From Marivita sp051251565 (GTDB lineage Bacteria; Pseudomonadota; Alphaproteobacteria; Rhodobacterales; Rhodobacteraceae), in assembly GCF_051251565.1 (NCBI RefSeq), contig NZ_JBPOFB010000005.1:1-64000 (forward strand): a stretch of DNA of 64,000 bases, written 5' to 3'. Made by a program: the position numbers and the translations under genes. Position 1 is the first letter of the stretch; each line of letters begins with the position of its first letter. Of this stretch, positions 5,878 to 15,833 are shown piece by piece. The notes below the pieces were generated by a model, which was given only the letters and a program-made list of their open reading frames with translations, ran no database searches and had not been told where the DNA came from.

Positions 5878-8800
5878 CTATCGCGTGCGCTCGATGCTGC
5901 CACGGCGAACTTGCACGCGAACCTGACGGGTAGATCCGTCGGTTGGAAACTCCACGATCGTGCCGTCTTCACTGCTCTCATCCTGTGCGTCGACGGCACC
6001 GACGTCGCTGCAGTCGACTTGCTGCACCTCTATCGCAATGGAACCGGCCTGCCCCCGCACCGTCGCACGGTAACCGCTCCAGTCGCTCGGAAGGCAGGGC
6101 GCGATGCGCAAGGCACCCCCCCGCAGTTCCAGCCCGAGGATTCCTTCCACCGCCAGACGCCATGCCCAAGCTGCGGCACCTGTATACCAGGTCCATCCGG
6201 CCCGGCCTTCGAACGGGGCAGCACCACCGACATCTGCCGGCATGACGTAGGGCTCACCGCGGTATGCGCGCATGTCCTCGGGCCGCGCGCTACGGCGCGC
6301 GGGGTTGATCAGGTCGAATATCCGGTACGCTTCATCGCCGTCACCGAGCCGCGCGAAGGCCAGCCCGAGCCACGTGGCCGCATGGGTATACTGGCCGCCA
6401 TTCTCGCGGATACCCGGAGGGTAAGCGCGAATGTAACCGGGATCGCGTGGCGTCTTGTCGAAGGCCGGTGTCAGGAGCCGCACAAGCCGGTGTTGGGGAT
6501 CGATCAGATGGGCGGCGGCTGACCGAAGCGCCTGCTCGGCGCGCCCCCGGTTCGGAGCCCCTGCCAGAACCGCCCAGGACTGGGCGATGCTGTCAATCCG
6601 GCATTCGTCATTCTGCGCCGAACCCCACGGCACACCGTCATCGTCAAAGGCGCGAAGATACCATTCGCCGTCCCAAGCCGAGCTTTCCGCAACTTGCCGC
6701 AATTCCCGAGCACGCTTGCGCCAGAACCCCGCCTCATCCGCCCGGCCAGAATGGTCGGCCAGATCGGCACAGGCGTCGCCGCAATAGGCCGCGAACCAAG
6801 CCAGCCAGACGCTTTCGCCGCGCCCGCGAGAGCCGACCCGGTCCATGCCGTCATTCCAGTCTCCGCCGCCGATCAGCGGCAGACCGTGGTGCCCGCTGGT
6901 CGCGCCGCGCTGCATCGCGCGAAAACAGTGATCGAGCAGCGTTGCCTCCAGTCCGATCTCGAACGCGGCATAACGGTCCTCCTCGTCCTCGGCCAATGGC
7001 GGGGCGGAAAGAAAGGGCACCTCTTCCTGCAGGATGGAAGTGTCTCCGGTGGCGCGTATATAGGCGTGGGTGGCATAGACCAGCCAAAGCATATCGTCCG
7101 AACAGCGGGTCCTGACACCGCGGTCCTCCGGCGGGTGCCACCAGTGCAGCACATCGCCATCTTCGAACTGATGGCGCGCGCAATCCAGAATGTGGGCGCG
7201 CACGCGATGCGGCTCGGACAACAGAAACGCCATCATGTCCTGCAACTGATCGCGGAACCCGATGCCGCCGCTGGCCTGCTGGAGCCCCGCTCGCGCGAGG
7301 ATGCGGGACGCGAAAGACTGGTAGGGCAGCCAGCGGTTCACCATCAGATCGAAGGTCTCATCCGGTGTCTCGGCACGGATCGCACCCAGACGTTCCTGCC
7401 AGACATCCGCCACAGCCTGAGTGGCCGCAGCCGCCTGTTCCGATGACGCGAATGTCTCGGCGAGCTTTTCGATCTCGGCCAGACTGGTGGCAGATCCAAG
7501 CACGAAGACCACCTTTTCCGTCGCGCCCGGTGCGATATCGAGATGCACCTGGTAGGCCGCGCATGCGTCGTCTACCGACTCTGTCCGCCCCCAGGGGCTC
7601 CAACGCCGCAAGCCTTCGGGCATTGCTATGCCGCCGGGGCCGAGGAACGCCGCACGGTCGCACGTCATCGCATGCGCCTGTCGGCTGGCGGTCAGGAACG
7701 CGATCTGGTCGGCAAACGCCGATGACCAGCCGTTTTGCGCGATCAACGCCCGGGAGGTGCCGTGATAGCCTGTTCTGACATGCGGCTTGGCGGTCGACGG
7801 CGTCGCCCCCAACTGCCACTCCGCATAACTGGTCGCTGTGATGCGCCGCGGGCGCGTCGTGGTGTTCTTCAGCTCCAGGCTGATCAGCTTGACCGGTGCG
7901 TCCTGTGGCACCGAAATTGAAAGGCGCTGCGCAAGTCCGTGCGATGACTGCTCCCAAACCGTCTCACCCGCCTGGTGTATGATGCGGCATTGCGCCCGAT
8001 CGCCCCTTGGCAATGGTGTGACTGTCCAGACCTGCGCGGTTTCCTCATCCCGCAGATAGACTACTTCGCCCTGCATGTCCGTGACCGGATCGTTTGACCA
8101 TGGCGTCAGGCGAAATTCCCCGCTGTTCAGGCTCCAGGTGAACCCCAGCCCAGATTCCGTGACGATCGTGCCGAATTCGTCGTTGGCGATGACATTGCAC
8201 CACGGCACCGGGGTGGCCTCGCCAGGGCCAACCTGCATGAGATAATCGCCACTTTCGGGTACAAAGCCCCCGAGGCCGTTGTCGCAAACGAGGTCTTGGC
8301 GCAGGTCCAAAAGCCCAGGCGCCTCGACCATCGGCGAGCCGCCCGGGTCGAAGACCGGTGGTTTGACGTAGTCTTCTTGCGATGTCGGCAGCGCTGCATC
8401 CAGCGTCGGCGCTGCACCATCGAGCGTCACCCGCGCAAGCGTCTCGAGAGCGCGCACTTGGGACGGCGAGATCCGGTCGACGCTGTGCAGATGCACTCCG
8501 CCATCGCCGCCAAGCCCCTCGGCGAGTCCGGCATCGCGCAGAGCGTCGCGCAGTCTCGTTCCGATCGGCGCTTCGTAGCTTGAAGCCTTCGTGCCGAGAA
8601 CCACAAGATCGGAACGCAGACCATTTCGTCTGAGCCAACGCTGCGTACGCACGATGGGGGGCAGCAGATCGGCGTTTTCAGCATCCGCGACCCGAACGAG
8701 GATGATCGGGTGATCACCGGAAACGCCAAGCCCCCACAGGTCCGGCTGTCCAGGTCCCGCGATCTCTCCGTTTGCGGCAGCTCGTGCAGTCGGACAGAGC

Positions 8801-11800
8801 AGACGGGTGGCCAGGCGCTGTGTCCCGGCCATATCCGATGGTGTCAGGCCAACACGATTTGCCTGATCCGCGGCTGACCGTGCTGCATCCTCGAAGGCCC
8901 AGTCCAGTGCGGGAGCGGTCGCGTAGCGTTCCGCCGTGTCGATAGCCTCTTGTCGCGAACCTGCTCCGATCGTGAGATATGCGAATGTTGCACGTTGCCC
9001 CGGCGCAAGACTGACCCGCGCCCGCAGCGCTGCAACCGGATCGAGCGTCCAACCGGCCGCCTGTGTCATTTCTGCGTTTGCGGCATCGAGACAAGTTCCG
9101 TGGCGACCGACCAACGCCCGCCTGTCCGTCTCGGTGCCCACATGGACCACACCCCCATCCTCACACAAAAGTCGGTGCAGCATCACCGGAGGCGCATCTT
9201 CGGGCCGTCGTGGACGCCGGGTGAAAACCACGGCGTCCATATCCGATAGGATCTCGCTCCTGACGAATAGCTTGCTGAAGGCCGGATGGCGTTCATGGGC
9301 CGCATGAGGCGCAAGGATCGGTTCCGCATAGCTTGTGACATCGACGACCCGACGGCGGTCGTCATGATTGACCAGCGTCACACGCCGGATTTCCACGTCA
9401 TCCGCCGCAGCGACGCAAATCTCCTGTGTTGCGGCGATGTCATGGCGTTGCAGGTGGAAGGACGCTTTTTCGGCATGGAACATGACATCAACCCACTGCT
9501 CGGCCGTGCGCCGGAATTCCCATGTCGCGCCATCCTCGGCATCGCGCAGCAAGAGCCGCGCCGCGCCATCGTCAATGACGGGGTCGCTGACCCAACGGGT
9601 CAACGACTGCCCGTGCCGCAAGATACTCCCCGTTGCCGCGCTCGACAGCCAGACCGAGAGATGGCCGTTTCCGAGCGTGTGGACCTGCGGCGCATCCGTT
9701 TCCTCGGCGGGCCAGCCGTGCAGCGGGCGTATGCGTCGTTCGATCTGCTCCGGAAGCGTCGAGCCTGCGTCCGGCAACGGCTCGGGGATATACTCCCACG
9801 GCACCCGTTCATGCATCAGCAGATCGATGGCCGAAATGCGCGGGTCGCGGTGGAAGCGACGCACGAAGACACTGTTATTGAGCGCGTTGCCAATGGCGGA
9901 CAGAAGCATGCCCTGGTGGTGCGCCATATAGGTGAAAACCGGCACATGGGTGGCTGTTTCGGGTATCCGTGAAGGCGTGAAGTCAACTGCATCGAAAAAT
10001 CCGTAGCGCCCCCGGATTCCCAGCGCCTCGAGTCGGCGCAGATTGTCCGCGGCGGCCCCAGGCCGAACCGACAGCGCAAGCGCACTGGCGTAGGGGGCAA
10101 CCACGTAATCCTCCGCAAGTCCCTGGCGCATGCCCAGCCCGGCCACACCAAACGCGCGATACTGGTAGTTCTGTGCCGTGTCTCGTGCGGCAAACGCGGC
10201 TTCTGACACGCCCCAGGGCAAACCGAGCCTGTCCCCGTAGCGACGCTGAATATCGACGGCAGCTTGCTCGCTCTGGCCCAGCAACTGACCCGGCGCGCTG
10301 CGGATCAGCAGCGCCGGCATCAGGAACTCGAACATCGATCCATTCCATGACAGGACCGTCAGAGGACCGGAGGAACGTGAGATCGGTCGCCCCAGGTGGA
10401 ACCAGTGCTCGGACGGAACATCGCCTTTGGCGATGGCGATGTAGCTGGCCAGCCGCGCCTCGGAGGCAAGCAGATCGTAGCGATGGTCGTCCATCCGGTC
10501 GAAGCTGAGATTGTAACCGATAAAGAACGTCCGGGTATCGCGGTCGTACAGGAAAGAGAAATCCATTCCCATCGCCAGTCTGTCGGCCTTCTCGGCAAGG
10601 GACAACAGGGTGTTGCGCAAAGCCGCCTGTGCGGTCTGTCCGGTGGAAATGGCCGTTTGCAGTTCCACGAACTTGAGGCCCGTTTTCCCGAGGCTTTCAA
10701 GGCCATCTTGCATGTGTTCGAACACATCATCGAGCTGCCCAAGCGACATGTCCGGCTTCAGCCGGTCCGCGATCTCGGCACCGCATCCCTCGATCTCCAA
10801 CCAACCGTCCATCGCCAGCCACGGGCAAAGGGTTTCGAGACCACGCAGGAAGCTGGCCGCGTGATGGCGGCAGCGCTCGAACCAGAAATGCAATTCGCCC
10901 GGATCGGCGCCCGGCTTGGCATCCAGGGCTTTCAGGATCGCCCCGGATAGCTTGGGCAAGTCTTCGTCGAGACTCCGACACAGGGCTCTGCGCCAGCCAG
11001 CCGGATCATCGCGAACCGCTTCGGCAGTGTCGCAAAGGGCGCGGATCCGCGCCTGTATCGCCTTTGAATGTTCGGTCGGCAGATCTTCGGCCGCCTCCGC
11101 CAGGACGCCAAGCGTATCGATGAACCCGTCCCAGAGGGAACGCGACAGCGCCGGGCCATTCGCGGCCTCGATAAGGCCTTCGCGCAGCGTCAGAAGTGCC
11201 ACCGCGAGGTTGCCACTGTCCACTGTCGAGACATAGCGCGGCTCCAGCGACAGAAGGGTGCGCGTATCGAACCAATTCACGAGATGCCCTTGGTGGCGCT
11301 CGATCCGCTCCAATGCCTCAAGCGCATACTCGGTCCGCTGCGCGAGGTCGCGCAGCCCGATATGTCCCAGATCAAGTGCCGTCATGGACGACAAAAATTG
11401 CATCCCGACATTCGTGGGCGACGATCGGTGGGCGATTTTCGCCTCGGGATCGGTCTGGTAGTTGTCGGGCGCCAGCCAATTGTCCTCGGGTCCGGCGAAG
11501 GTCTCGAAATAGGCCCATGTGCGCCGCGCGATGTGGCGCAACCACGCAACGTCGGTGTCCGAAAGACTGTCCTCCCCGGGCCGCCATGGTCGGCAAATCA
11601 GGTACGCGATTTCCGGCGACAATATCCAGAGCGCCAGCAGCGGCAGGGCGCCGGGCAAGGCGACGGGCGCCAGAACGGCCAGTGTTGTCGTCATGGCGAG
11701 ACCAAGCAAGGGTGCGCCCGCCATTTCGATCCAGAAGCGCGCCCGCGTATCAGCCCCGGTCGCGGCCACGTGGGCAGCGGTCGACCATTCCAGCATCTTG

Positions 11801-14253
11801 CGCCGCGACACAATAAGCCGCCACAGCGCACGTCCGATGGCATCGAGGCAGATGACGGCCTCGTTCGCCATGAACACGATTTCCAGAAGCCACCGGCCAG
11901 CGTGGTCGCGCAATTGTCGCCAGCGGTCCTGCACGGCACCGCGGCGACGCCCGCGCGAGATACCCGTGACGAGATAGGTCACGAGATAGGTGCCTGGGGC
12001 CGCCACGAACAGCAGGGTCCAGATGAGTGCCGCTTCGGGGATCACGAGCCAGCCGCAAAGGGCAAGCAGCACAAGAGACGGAGCGATCAGACTCCGGCGG
12101 AGGTTATCTACGATCTTCCAACGATCGAGTGCAGACAGAGGATTGCGCAACCGATCCCCGTTGCGCCCCGGTGCCTGCCGGCCGAGCCAGGGCAACAATT
12201 GCCAGTCCCCGCGAATCCAGCGGTGCATACGGCGTGCAAAATCCGGATAGCGCGCCGGAAATCCTTCGTAGAGCACGATATCGGATGCCAGAGCCGCCCG
12301 CCCGTGCAGCCCCTCGAACAGGTCGTGGCTGACCAGCGCGTTTTCCGGAACCCGGTTCGCGAGGCTGCGCCGAAAGGCCATTGCATCATAAGCCCCCTTT
12401 CCGGTGAAAATCCCCTCGCCAAATAGGTCCTGATAAACGTCGGACACCGCGCGGCTGTAGATGTCGATGGCGGTGTCGCCGGTATAAAGCCGCGTGAAGG
12501 GCGAAACCGCCCCCGCTTCCGGGGATATCTCGATCCTGGGCTGGATGAACGTGTAACCCGCGACGACACGCTCTCCCTCCCCGGCGAACTCCACCCGGTT
12601 GAGCGGATGGGCAAGCGCGCCAAGAAGACTGTGAACCGCACCCGGGGGCGCAATCGTGTCGGCATCGAGCGTCACGACAAACCTTGCGGCGCGCAATCCT
12701 TCGGCATCCCCCTCGGTCAGGGGGAAGGCATCCTCGGCCTCGTCATGCAGGAATTCGTTGAACGCTTCGATCTTGCCGCGCTTGCGCTCCCAACCCATCC
12801 AGATGCCGTCCGCCTCGTTCCATCTGCGTCGGCGATGGAGCAGGACGAAGGGCGCGGTCTTCTTGTATCGGCGGTTCAACTCGCGGATTCCGTTGACGAG
12901 CGCGGCCTCAAGCGCCTGGTCCCCATCCATCACTTGTAGCGCGGCATCGGCAGGGTCGCTCAACAGCGCATAGTGCATCCGCGGATCCGGGTTTGTCAGC
13001 ATGTGCCGTTCCAGCTGCGCAAGAACGGGCGCAACCTCGTCGGGACTTCGAAAAATGGCCGGGATGATGACGGCGGCTTCGACGCCTTCGGGCAGCCCCT
13101 TTCGGAAATCCATCTTGGGCAGAACCCGCGGTGGCAGGATCTGCGTGACAAGCCAGTTGGTCACCGTCACCGCAATGATCGACGCAGGCATTGTGAGCAG
13201 CAATGTGCCAAAGGCAAGAGCAACCCCGCCTGCATCCCTGGCCATGAGAAGCGCAAGCGGTACGGCAAGCGCCAATGCGGCAACTCCGAAAAGGCCCGTG
13301 ACGTAAACCCAACCCGGCCGGCGGAGCGCCAGGCGGCGGAACGCGGCGGCGCGCTTGCTGCGGTAGCCTGCCCGCGCCTCGAATGCGCCACGGCCACCAT
13401 CGACCAGCCACCATCCGACATGGCTCTGGCGAAGCGACCCCGTATGGTCGCGCGACATGCGAACAGCCTCGCGCGCGATGTCCGGCTCCGACTGTCCGGT
13501 TCCTTCGGCGAGGTCCTCGATCGCCTGCCGATACCGATCTCGCGTGTCGAAATCCATCTCAGGATAAAGACCGTCGGGTGACGTGCGCAGGACTGCCTCG
13601 ACATGGCTTGTCGCTTCGACAAATGCTTTCCAGTCGATCCGCTCAATTGCGCCAAGCGCCATGATCGCGCGCGACAGGGCATCGGTCGGATCCCGGTCTC
13701 GCCAGCTCCTAGGCCTCTCCAGCCCTTGAAATGGTTGTGCGAGTTCCGGGACAAGACAACAGAGGGTCGTCATGATTTCTTCAATCGCCACGAGCCTGAG
13801 CATCGCAGGGAAAGCCCAAAGCTCGGCGAGGGAGAGCCCCTCCCCGCCTTGGAAATCATCCACGAAAGCCGTGGCAGTGGCGGCGTCGATCTGCGCATGC
13901 GTTTTATCAACGTAGTTGCGTGCAGCGAGAAGCGCACGCGGAATTCCATGCGCTTCGGGCAGGGCGGATCGTGCTAAGCGGCGATAGAAGGCCGGCGGCA
14001 TATCCTCGCGCACCCGGCGCACCGCACGACGCACATGATACTCGTTGTCAAGCAGCCACTCTGCCGCCTTCGAGACTTCGGGCGGTGGCGCGCGGCAAAA
14101 GCGCCGCGCCTCATCCAGCCACGCGGGAACCCTGTCGAGGCGCTTCCATACGGGCACTGCCCGCGGCGGACCAGGGTCCACGCCATTGTGCTGTTCTTGA
14201 TTTTCGGACGCAGCGAGGACAGGTTCGTGCAATGGCGAATACGGCTCCGTCAC
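5878..14253 (-). CDS. ndvB: Cyclic beta-1,2-glucan synthase (NdvB/ChvB/Cgs type)
   Basis: 2791 residues, the usual size (about 2800) of these giant inner-membrane enzymes, which build periplasmic cyclic beta-1,2-glucans for osmotic and host adaptation. Order: soluble N terminus (1-310); membrane segments about 313-372; GT84-type glycosyltransferase with TLDADT near residue 530 and RWIRGDWQLLPWL near 680; further membrane segments about 735-900; glycoamylase-like domain with DAVDFTP and AHHQGMLLSAIGNAL near 1445; beta-sandwich modules; and a C-terminal GH94 phosphorylase-like domain with GGGDWNDGMDRVG near 2460. The start overlaps the stop of the upstream Usp gene by 4 bp, so the two are translationally coupled. 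Membership in a stress island rather than a housekeeping locus is unusual. Confidence 0.93.
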   Translation of the reverse strand: MTEPYSPLHEPVLAASENQEQHNGVDPGPPRAVPVWKRLDRVPAWLDEARRFCRAPPPEVSKAAEWLLDNEYHVRRAVRRVREDMPPAFYRRLARSALPEAHGIPRALLAARNYVDKTHAQIDAATATAFVDDFQGGEGLSLAELWAFPAMLRLVAIEEIMTTLCCLVPELAQPFQGLERPRSWRDRDPTDALSRAIMALGAIERIDWKAFVEATSHVEAVLRTSPDGLYPEMDFDTRDRYRQAIEDLAEGTGQSEPDIAREAVRMSRDHTGSLRQSHVGWWLVDGGRGAFEARAGYRSKRAAAFRRLALRRPGWVYVTGLFGVAALALAVPLALLMARDAGGVALAFGTLLLTMPASIIAVTVTNWLVTQILPPRVLPKMDFRKGLPEGVEAAVIIPAIFRSPDEVAPVLAQLERHMLTNPDPRMHYALLSDPADAALQVMDGDQALEAALVNGIRELNRRYKKTAPFVLLHRRRRWNEADGIWMGWERKRGKIEAFNEFLHDEAEDAFPLTEGDAEGLRAARFVVTLDADTIAPPGAVHSLLGALAHPLNRVEFAGEGERVVAGYTFIQPRIEISPEAGAVSPFTRLYTGDTAIDIYSRAVSDVYQDLFGEGIFTGKGAYDAMAFRRSLANRVPENALVSHDLFEGLHGRAALASDIVLYEGFPARYPDFARRMHRWIRGDWQLLPWLGRQAPGRNGDRLRNPLSALDRWKIVDNLRRSLIAPSLVLLALCGWLVIPEAALIWTLLFVAAPGTYLVTYLVTGISRGRRRGAVQDRWRQLRDHAGRWLLEIVFMANEAVICLDAIGRALWRLIVSRRKMLEWSTAAHVAATGADTRARFWIEMAGAPLLGLAMTTTLAVLAPVALPGALPLLALWILSPEIAYLICRPWRPGEDSLSDTDVAWLRHIARRTWAYFETFAGPEDNWLAPDNYQTDPEAKIAHRSSPTNVGMQFLSSMTALDLGHIGLRDLAQRTEYALEALERIERHQGHLVNWFDTRTLLSLEPRYVSTVDSGNLAVALLTLREGLIEAANGPALSRSLWDGFIDTLGVLAEAAEDLPTEHSKAIQARIRALCDTAEAVRDDPAGWRRALCRSLDEDLPKLSGAILKALDAKPGADPGELHFWFERCRHHAASFLRGLETLCPWLAMDGWLEIEGCGAEIADRLKPDMSLGQLDDVFEHMQDGLESLGKTGLKFVELQTAISTGQTAQAALRNTLLSLAEKADRLAMGMDFSFLYDRDTRTFFIGYNLSFDRMDDHRYDLLASEARLASYIAIAKGDVPSEHWFHLGRPISRSSGPLTVLSWNGSMFEFLMPALLIRSAPGQLLGQSEQAAVDIQRRYGDRLGLPWGVSEAAFAARDTAQNYQYRAFGVAGLGMRQGLAEDYVVAPYASALALSVRPGAAADNLRRLEALGIRGRYGFFDAVDFTPSRIPETATHVPVFTYMAHHQGMLLSAIGNALNNSVFVRRFHRDPRISAIDLLMHERVPWEYIPEPLPDAGSTLPEQIERRIRPLHGWPAEETDAPQVHTLGNGHLSVWLSSAATGSILRHGQSLTRWVSDPVIDDGAARLLLRDAEDGATWEFRRTAEQWVDVMFHAEKASFHLQRHDIAATQEICVAAADDVEIRRVTLVNHDDRRRVVDVTSYAEPILAPHAAHERHPAFSKLFVRSEILSDMDAVVFTRRPRRPEDAPPVMLHRLLCEDGGVVHVGTETDRRALVGRHGTCLDAANAEMTQAAGWTLDPVAALRARVSLAPGQRATFAYLTIGAGSRQEAIDTAERYATAPALDWAFEDAARSAADQANRVGLTPSDMAGTQRLATRLLCPTARAAANGEIAGPGQPDLWGLGVSGDHPIILVRVADAENADLLPPIVRTQRWLRRNGLRSDLVVLGTKASSYEAPIGTRLRDALRDAGLAEGLGGDGGVHLHSVDRISPSQVRALETLARVTLDGAAPTLDAALPTSQEDYVKPPVFDPGGSPMVEAPGLLDLRQDLVCDNGLGGFVPESGDYLMQVGPGEATPVPWCNVIANDEFGTIVTESGLGFTWSLNSGEFRLTPWSNDPVTDMQGEVVYLRDEETAQVWTVTPLPRGDRAQCRIIHQAGETVWEQSSHGLAQRLSISVPQDAPVKLISLELKNTTTRPRRITATSYAEWQLGATPSTAKPHVRTGYHGTSRALIAQNGWSSAFADQIAFLTASRQAHAMTCDRAAFLGPGGIAMPEGLRRWSPWGRTESVDDACAAYQVHLDIAPGATEKVVFVLGSATSLAEIEKLAETFASSEQAAAATQAVADVWQERLGAIRAETPDETFDLMVNRWLPYQSFASRILARAGLQQASGGIGFRDQLQDMMAFLLSEPHRVRAHILDCARHQFEDGDVLHWWHPPEDRGVRTRCSDDMLWLVYATHAYIRATGDTSILQEEVPFLSAPPLAEDEEDRYAAFEIGLEATLLDHCFRAMQRGATSGHHGLPLIGGGDWNDGMDRVGSRGRGESVWLAWFAAYCGDACADLADHSGRADEAGFWRKRARELRQVAESSAWDGEWYLRAFDDDGVPWGSAQNDECRIDSIAQSWAVLAGAPNRGRAEQALRSAAAHLIDPQHRLVRLLTPAFDKTPRDPGYIRAYPPGIRENGGQYTHAATWLGLAFARLGDGDEAYRIFDLINPARRSARPEDMRAYRGEPYVMPADVGGAAPFEGRAGWTWYTGAAAWAWRLAVEGILGLELRGGALRIAPCLPSDWSGYRATVRGQAGSIAIEVQQVDCSDVGAVDAQDESSEDGTIVEFPTDGSTRQVRVQVRRGSIERTR

Positions 14254-15266
14254 GTCGCTTGCCGCAAGACGGCCGACCTTCTCGGTGCCGCACCGCCAGC
14301 ACGATGATTGCTCATCTCCGCGTTCCGGATCAGCAGGACCGGTGTCACGGCACGGGAGAGAAGATATTCCGCAGTGCTTCCGATAGGCAGATCGGGGTCA
14401 TTTCCCAGCCCGCGGGCCGAAAGCACCACGAGCTCGCCTCGTTCCTCGCAAATAGCCTTCATCAGAGCCCTGCGTGGCTCATCGCCGCTGAGTTGACGGA
14501 CCCGGTTGCCGTGCTTGTGGGCCGGGAGCAAGCGACGCAAACGCTCGAGCCGGTCTTCGACAGTGCGAGCCGCCTCCTGCTTGAGTTCGCGCCCGAGCGC
14601 CCCATCTCCCTTTTCTGTCCGTCCAGCGCCGAGCGCCTCGACAGGCGAAGCCGCGTGAAGAATGACGAGTTCTGCCGCGCGGACCCGCGCAATCGCGGCG
14701 GCAAAGCGAAGCGCGGCCTCCGAAGGCGGTGATCCGTCCATCGGCACTATGATGCGGCGGGTCCTGGGAAGCTCACCAGCGATTTCGTCTGGAACAATCA
14801 GAACCGATCCGTGAAAGATTTCTGCAAGGTGCCTTGCCGTCCCTCCCAGGCCCCATCGGCTCGGGGTCCCGAAAGCCCCTGCGCCCAAGACCAGAAGATC
14901 TACATCGCATCGGAGTGCCTCGTCGTGGATGCACCGTGCGGCGGAACCGCAAGCCACGATCGCACGTATGTCGGTGGTTGCCCCGGCCATGTCGGACATT
15001 CGCAGGAGATCGGCAGTCTCATAGCGTCTGGTCAATTCCCAGTCGACGGGATCGGCGCACTGAACCCTGGACGGCCCGGCGGGCACGACTCGCATGGCTG
15101 TCAGGTCAGCCCCCGTCTGATTGGCCAGCAAAACGGCTTGTTCCAGTATGGGCGCGGCATCTGGGGACCGGTCGACGCAAGCCATCACATGGTTGAACAG
15201 GCGAGCTTTGTTCCCTTTCCCAGGTGGTCGGTCCGCTATGGCCGACCCGGAATGAATTTCAGTCAT
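14250..15266 (-). CDS. Tandem universal stress protein (two UspA domains)
   Basis: 338 residues. First Usp domain about 22-165 (NHVMACVDRSPDAAPILEQA; ATP-site-like GAGAFGTPSRWGLGGTARHL then GSVLIVP). Second about 170-315 (IIVPMDGSPPSEAALRFA; SARGLGNDPDLPIGSTAEYL then TPVLLI). Gly-rich ATP-site motifs are recognisable in both halves. Tandem Usp proteins of this kind are induced by energy or oxygen limitation in many bacteria. It is first in a two-gene operon with ndvB (ATGA overlap), divergent from groEL. A minus-strand AGGAGGTACC precedes the ATG. Candidate FNR-like boxes lie at 15343 and 15412. Confidence 0.92.
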   Translation of the reverse strand: MTEIHSGSAIADRPPGKGNKARLFNHVMACVDRSPDAAPILEQAVLLANQTGADLTAMRVVPAGPSRVQCADPVDWELTRRYETADLLRMSDMAGATTDIRAIVACGSAARCIHDEALRCDVDLLVLGAGAFGTPSRWGLGGTARHLAEIFHGSVLIVPDEIAGELPRTRRIIVPMDGSPPSEAALRFAAAIARVRAAELVILHAASPVEALGAGRTEKGDGALGRELKQEAARTVEDRLERLRRLLPAHKHGNRVRQLSGDEPRRALMKAICEERGELVVLSARGLGNDPDLPIGSTAEYLLSRAVTPVLLIRNAEMSNHRAGGAAPRRSAVLRQAT

Positions 15267-15342
15267 GGTACCTCCTGTTCACGGGACGCAAAGTTGTTGC
15301 ACAAGGCGTGGGCTTACTTGCTATCCGCACAGGCGTGGCGTC

Positions 15343-15358
15343 CATTGACAGGGCGCAA
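15343..15358 (-). promoter_or_regulatory. FNR-like box upstream of usp-ndvB
   Basis: Minus strand reads TTGCGCCCTGTCAATG: conserved GTCAATG half toward the gene, degenerate distal half. Centred 85.5 bp before the start at 15266. Confidence 0.45.
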
Positions 15359-15411
15359 TTGGCTCGCCTTGTGCCTGACACTGCCATAACGCGATCAAAG
15401 CGGTTTGATGT

Positions 15412-15429
15412 CATTGATAGCGGTCAATG
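15412..15429. promoter_or_regulatory. Strong FNR-like palindrome in the usp-groEL divergent region
   Basis: CATTGATAGCGGTCAATG matches TTGAT-N4-ATCAA at 9 of 10 positions and its CATTGA/TCAATG flanks extend the symmetry, so both orientations read RTCAATG. It is 154 bp from the usp start and 413 bp from the groEL start, further than the other boxes, so it may be an auxiliary site. The 567-nt gap 15267-15833 holds this and two weaker boxes and no recognised gene. Confidence 0.6.
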
Positions 15430-15762
15430 AAGCGGTTTTGGCTGCGTTTAGAACGGTAAACGTAGCGAGTGCACAAGTTGCTGTAATGTTTCGCCCGAAC
15501 CCGTTGTCGAGTCAGATCGTGTCGGCGGGCGAGTTGGATACTCGGTGTGTGCGTCTTGGAGCGCAACTCGCGAACATAGTTCATCTGCCTTCGACGACAC
15601 GAAGTTCGGGCAGCAAACCGGTTGTGTAAATGGTGGGTGGGTAGAGAACGGCGGCGACCAGTCGGTTGCCGCCGTGCTTATTGATAGATAACCCGCTACA
15701 CCCGAGGTTGCGTCACCGGATGCGGCCTGCAGAGGTATCCTACCTGGCAAAACGTCGGCCCA

Positions 15763-15778
15763 TTGACCGCCATCATCG
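15763..15778 (+). promoter_or_regulatory. FNR-like box upstream of groEL
   Basis: TTGACCGCCATCATCG: the distal half TTGAC is intact and the proximal half ATCAT has one mismatch to the box consensus. Centred 64.5 bp before ATG 15834, the same distance as at 5836. No CIRCE inverted repeat was recognised in this upstream region. Confidence 0.4.
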
Positions 15779-15833
15779 ACAGTAAGATACTGCGGCACCA
15801 AATTGGCACGAGACAAATTCGATGGAGGCAGTG

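Noticed and set aside
11068..12426. 452-codon plus-strand open frame
   Set aside because: Lies antisense within ndvB; Arg/Pro/Gly-rich composition typical of a shadow frame in high-GC DNA.
15267..15833. CIRCE or heat-shock sigma promoter upstream of groEL
   Set aside because: No TTAGCACTC-N9-GAGTGCTAA repeat was found; the visible signals are FNR-like boxes.
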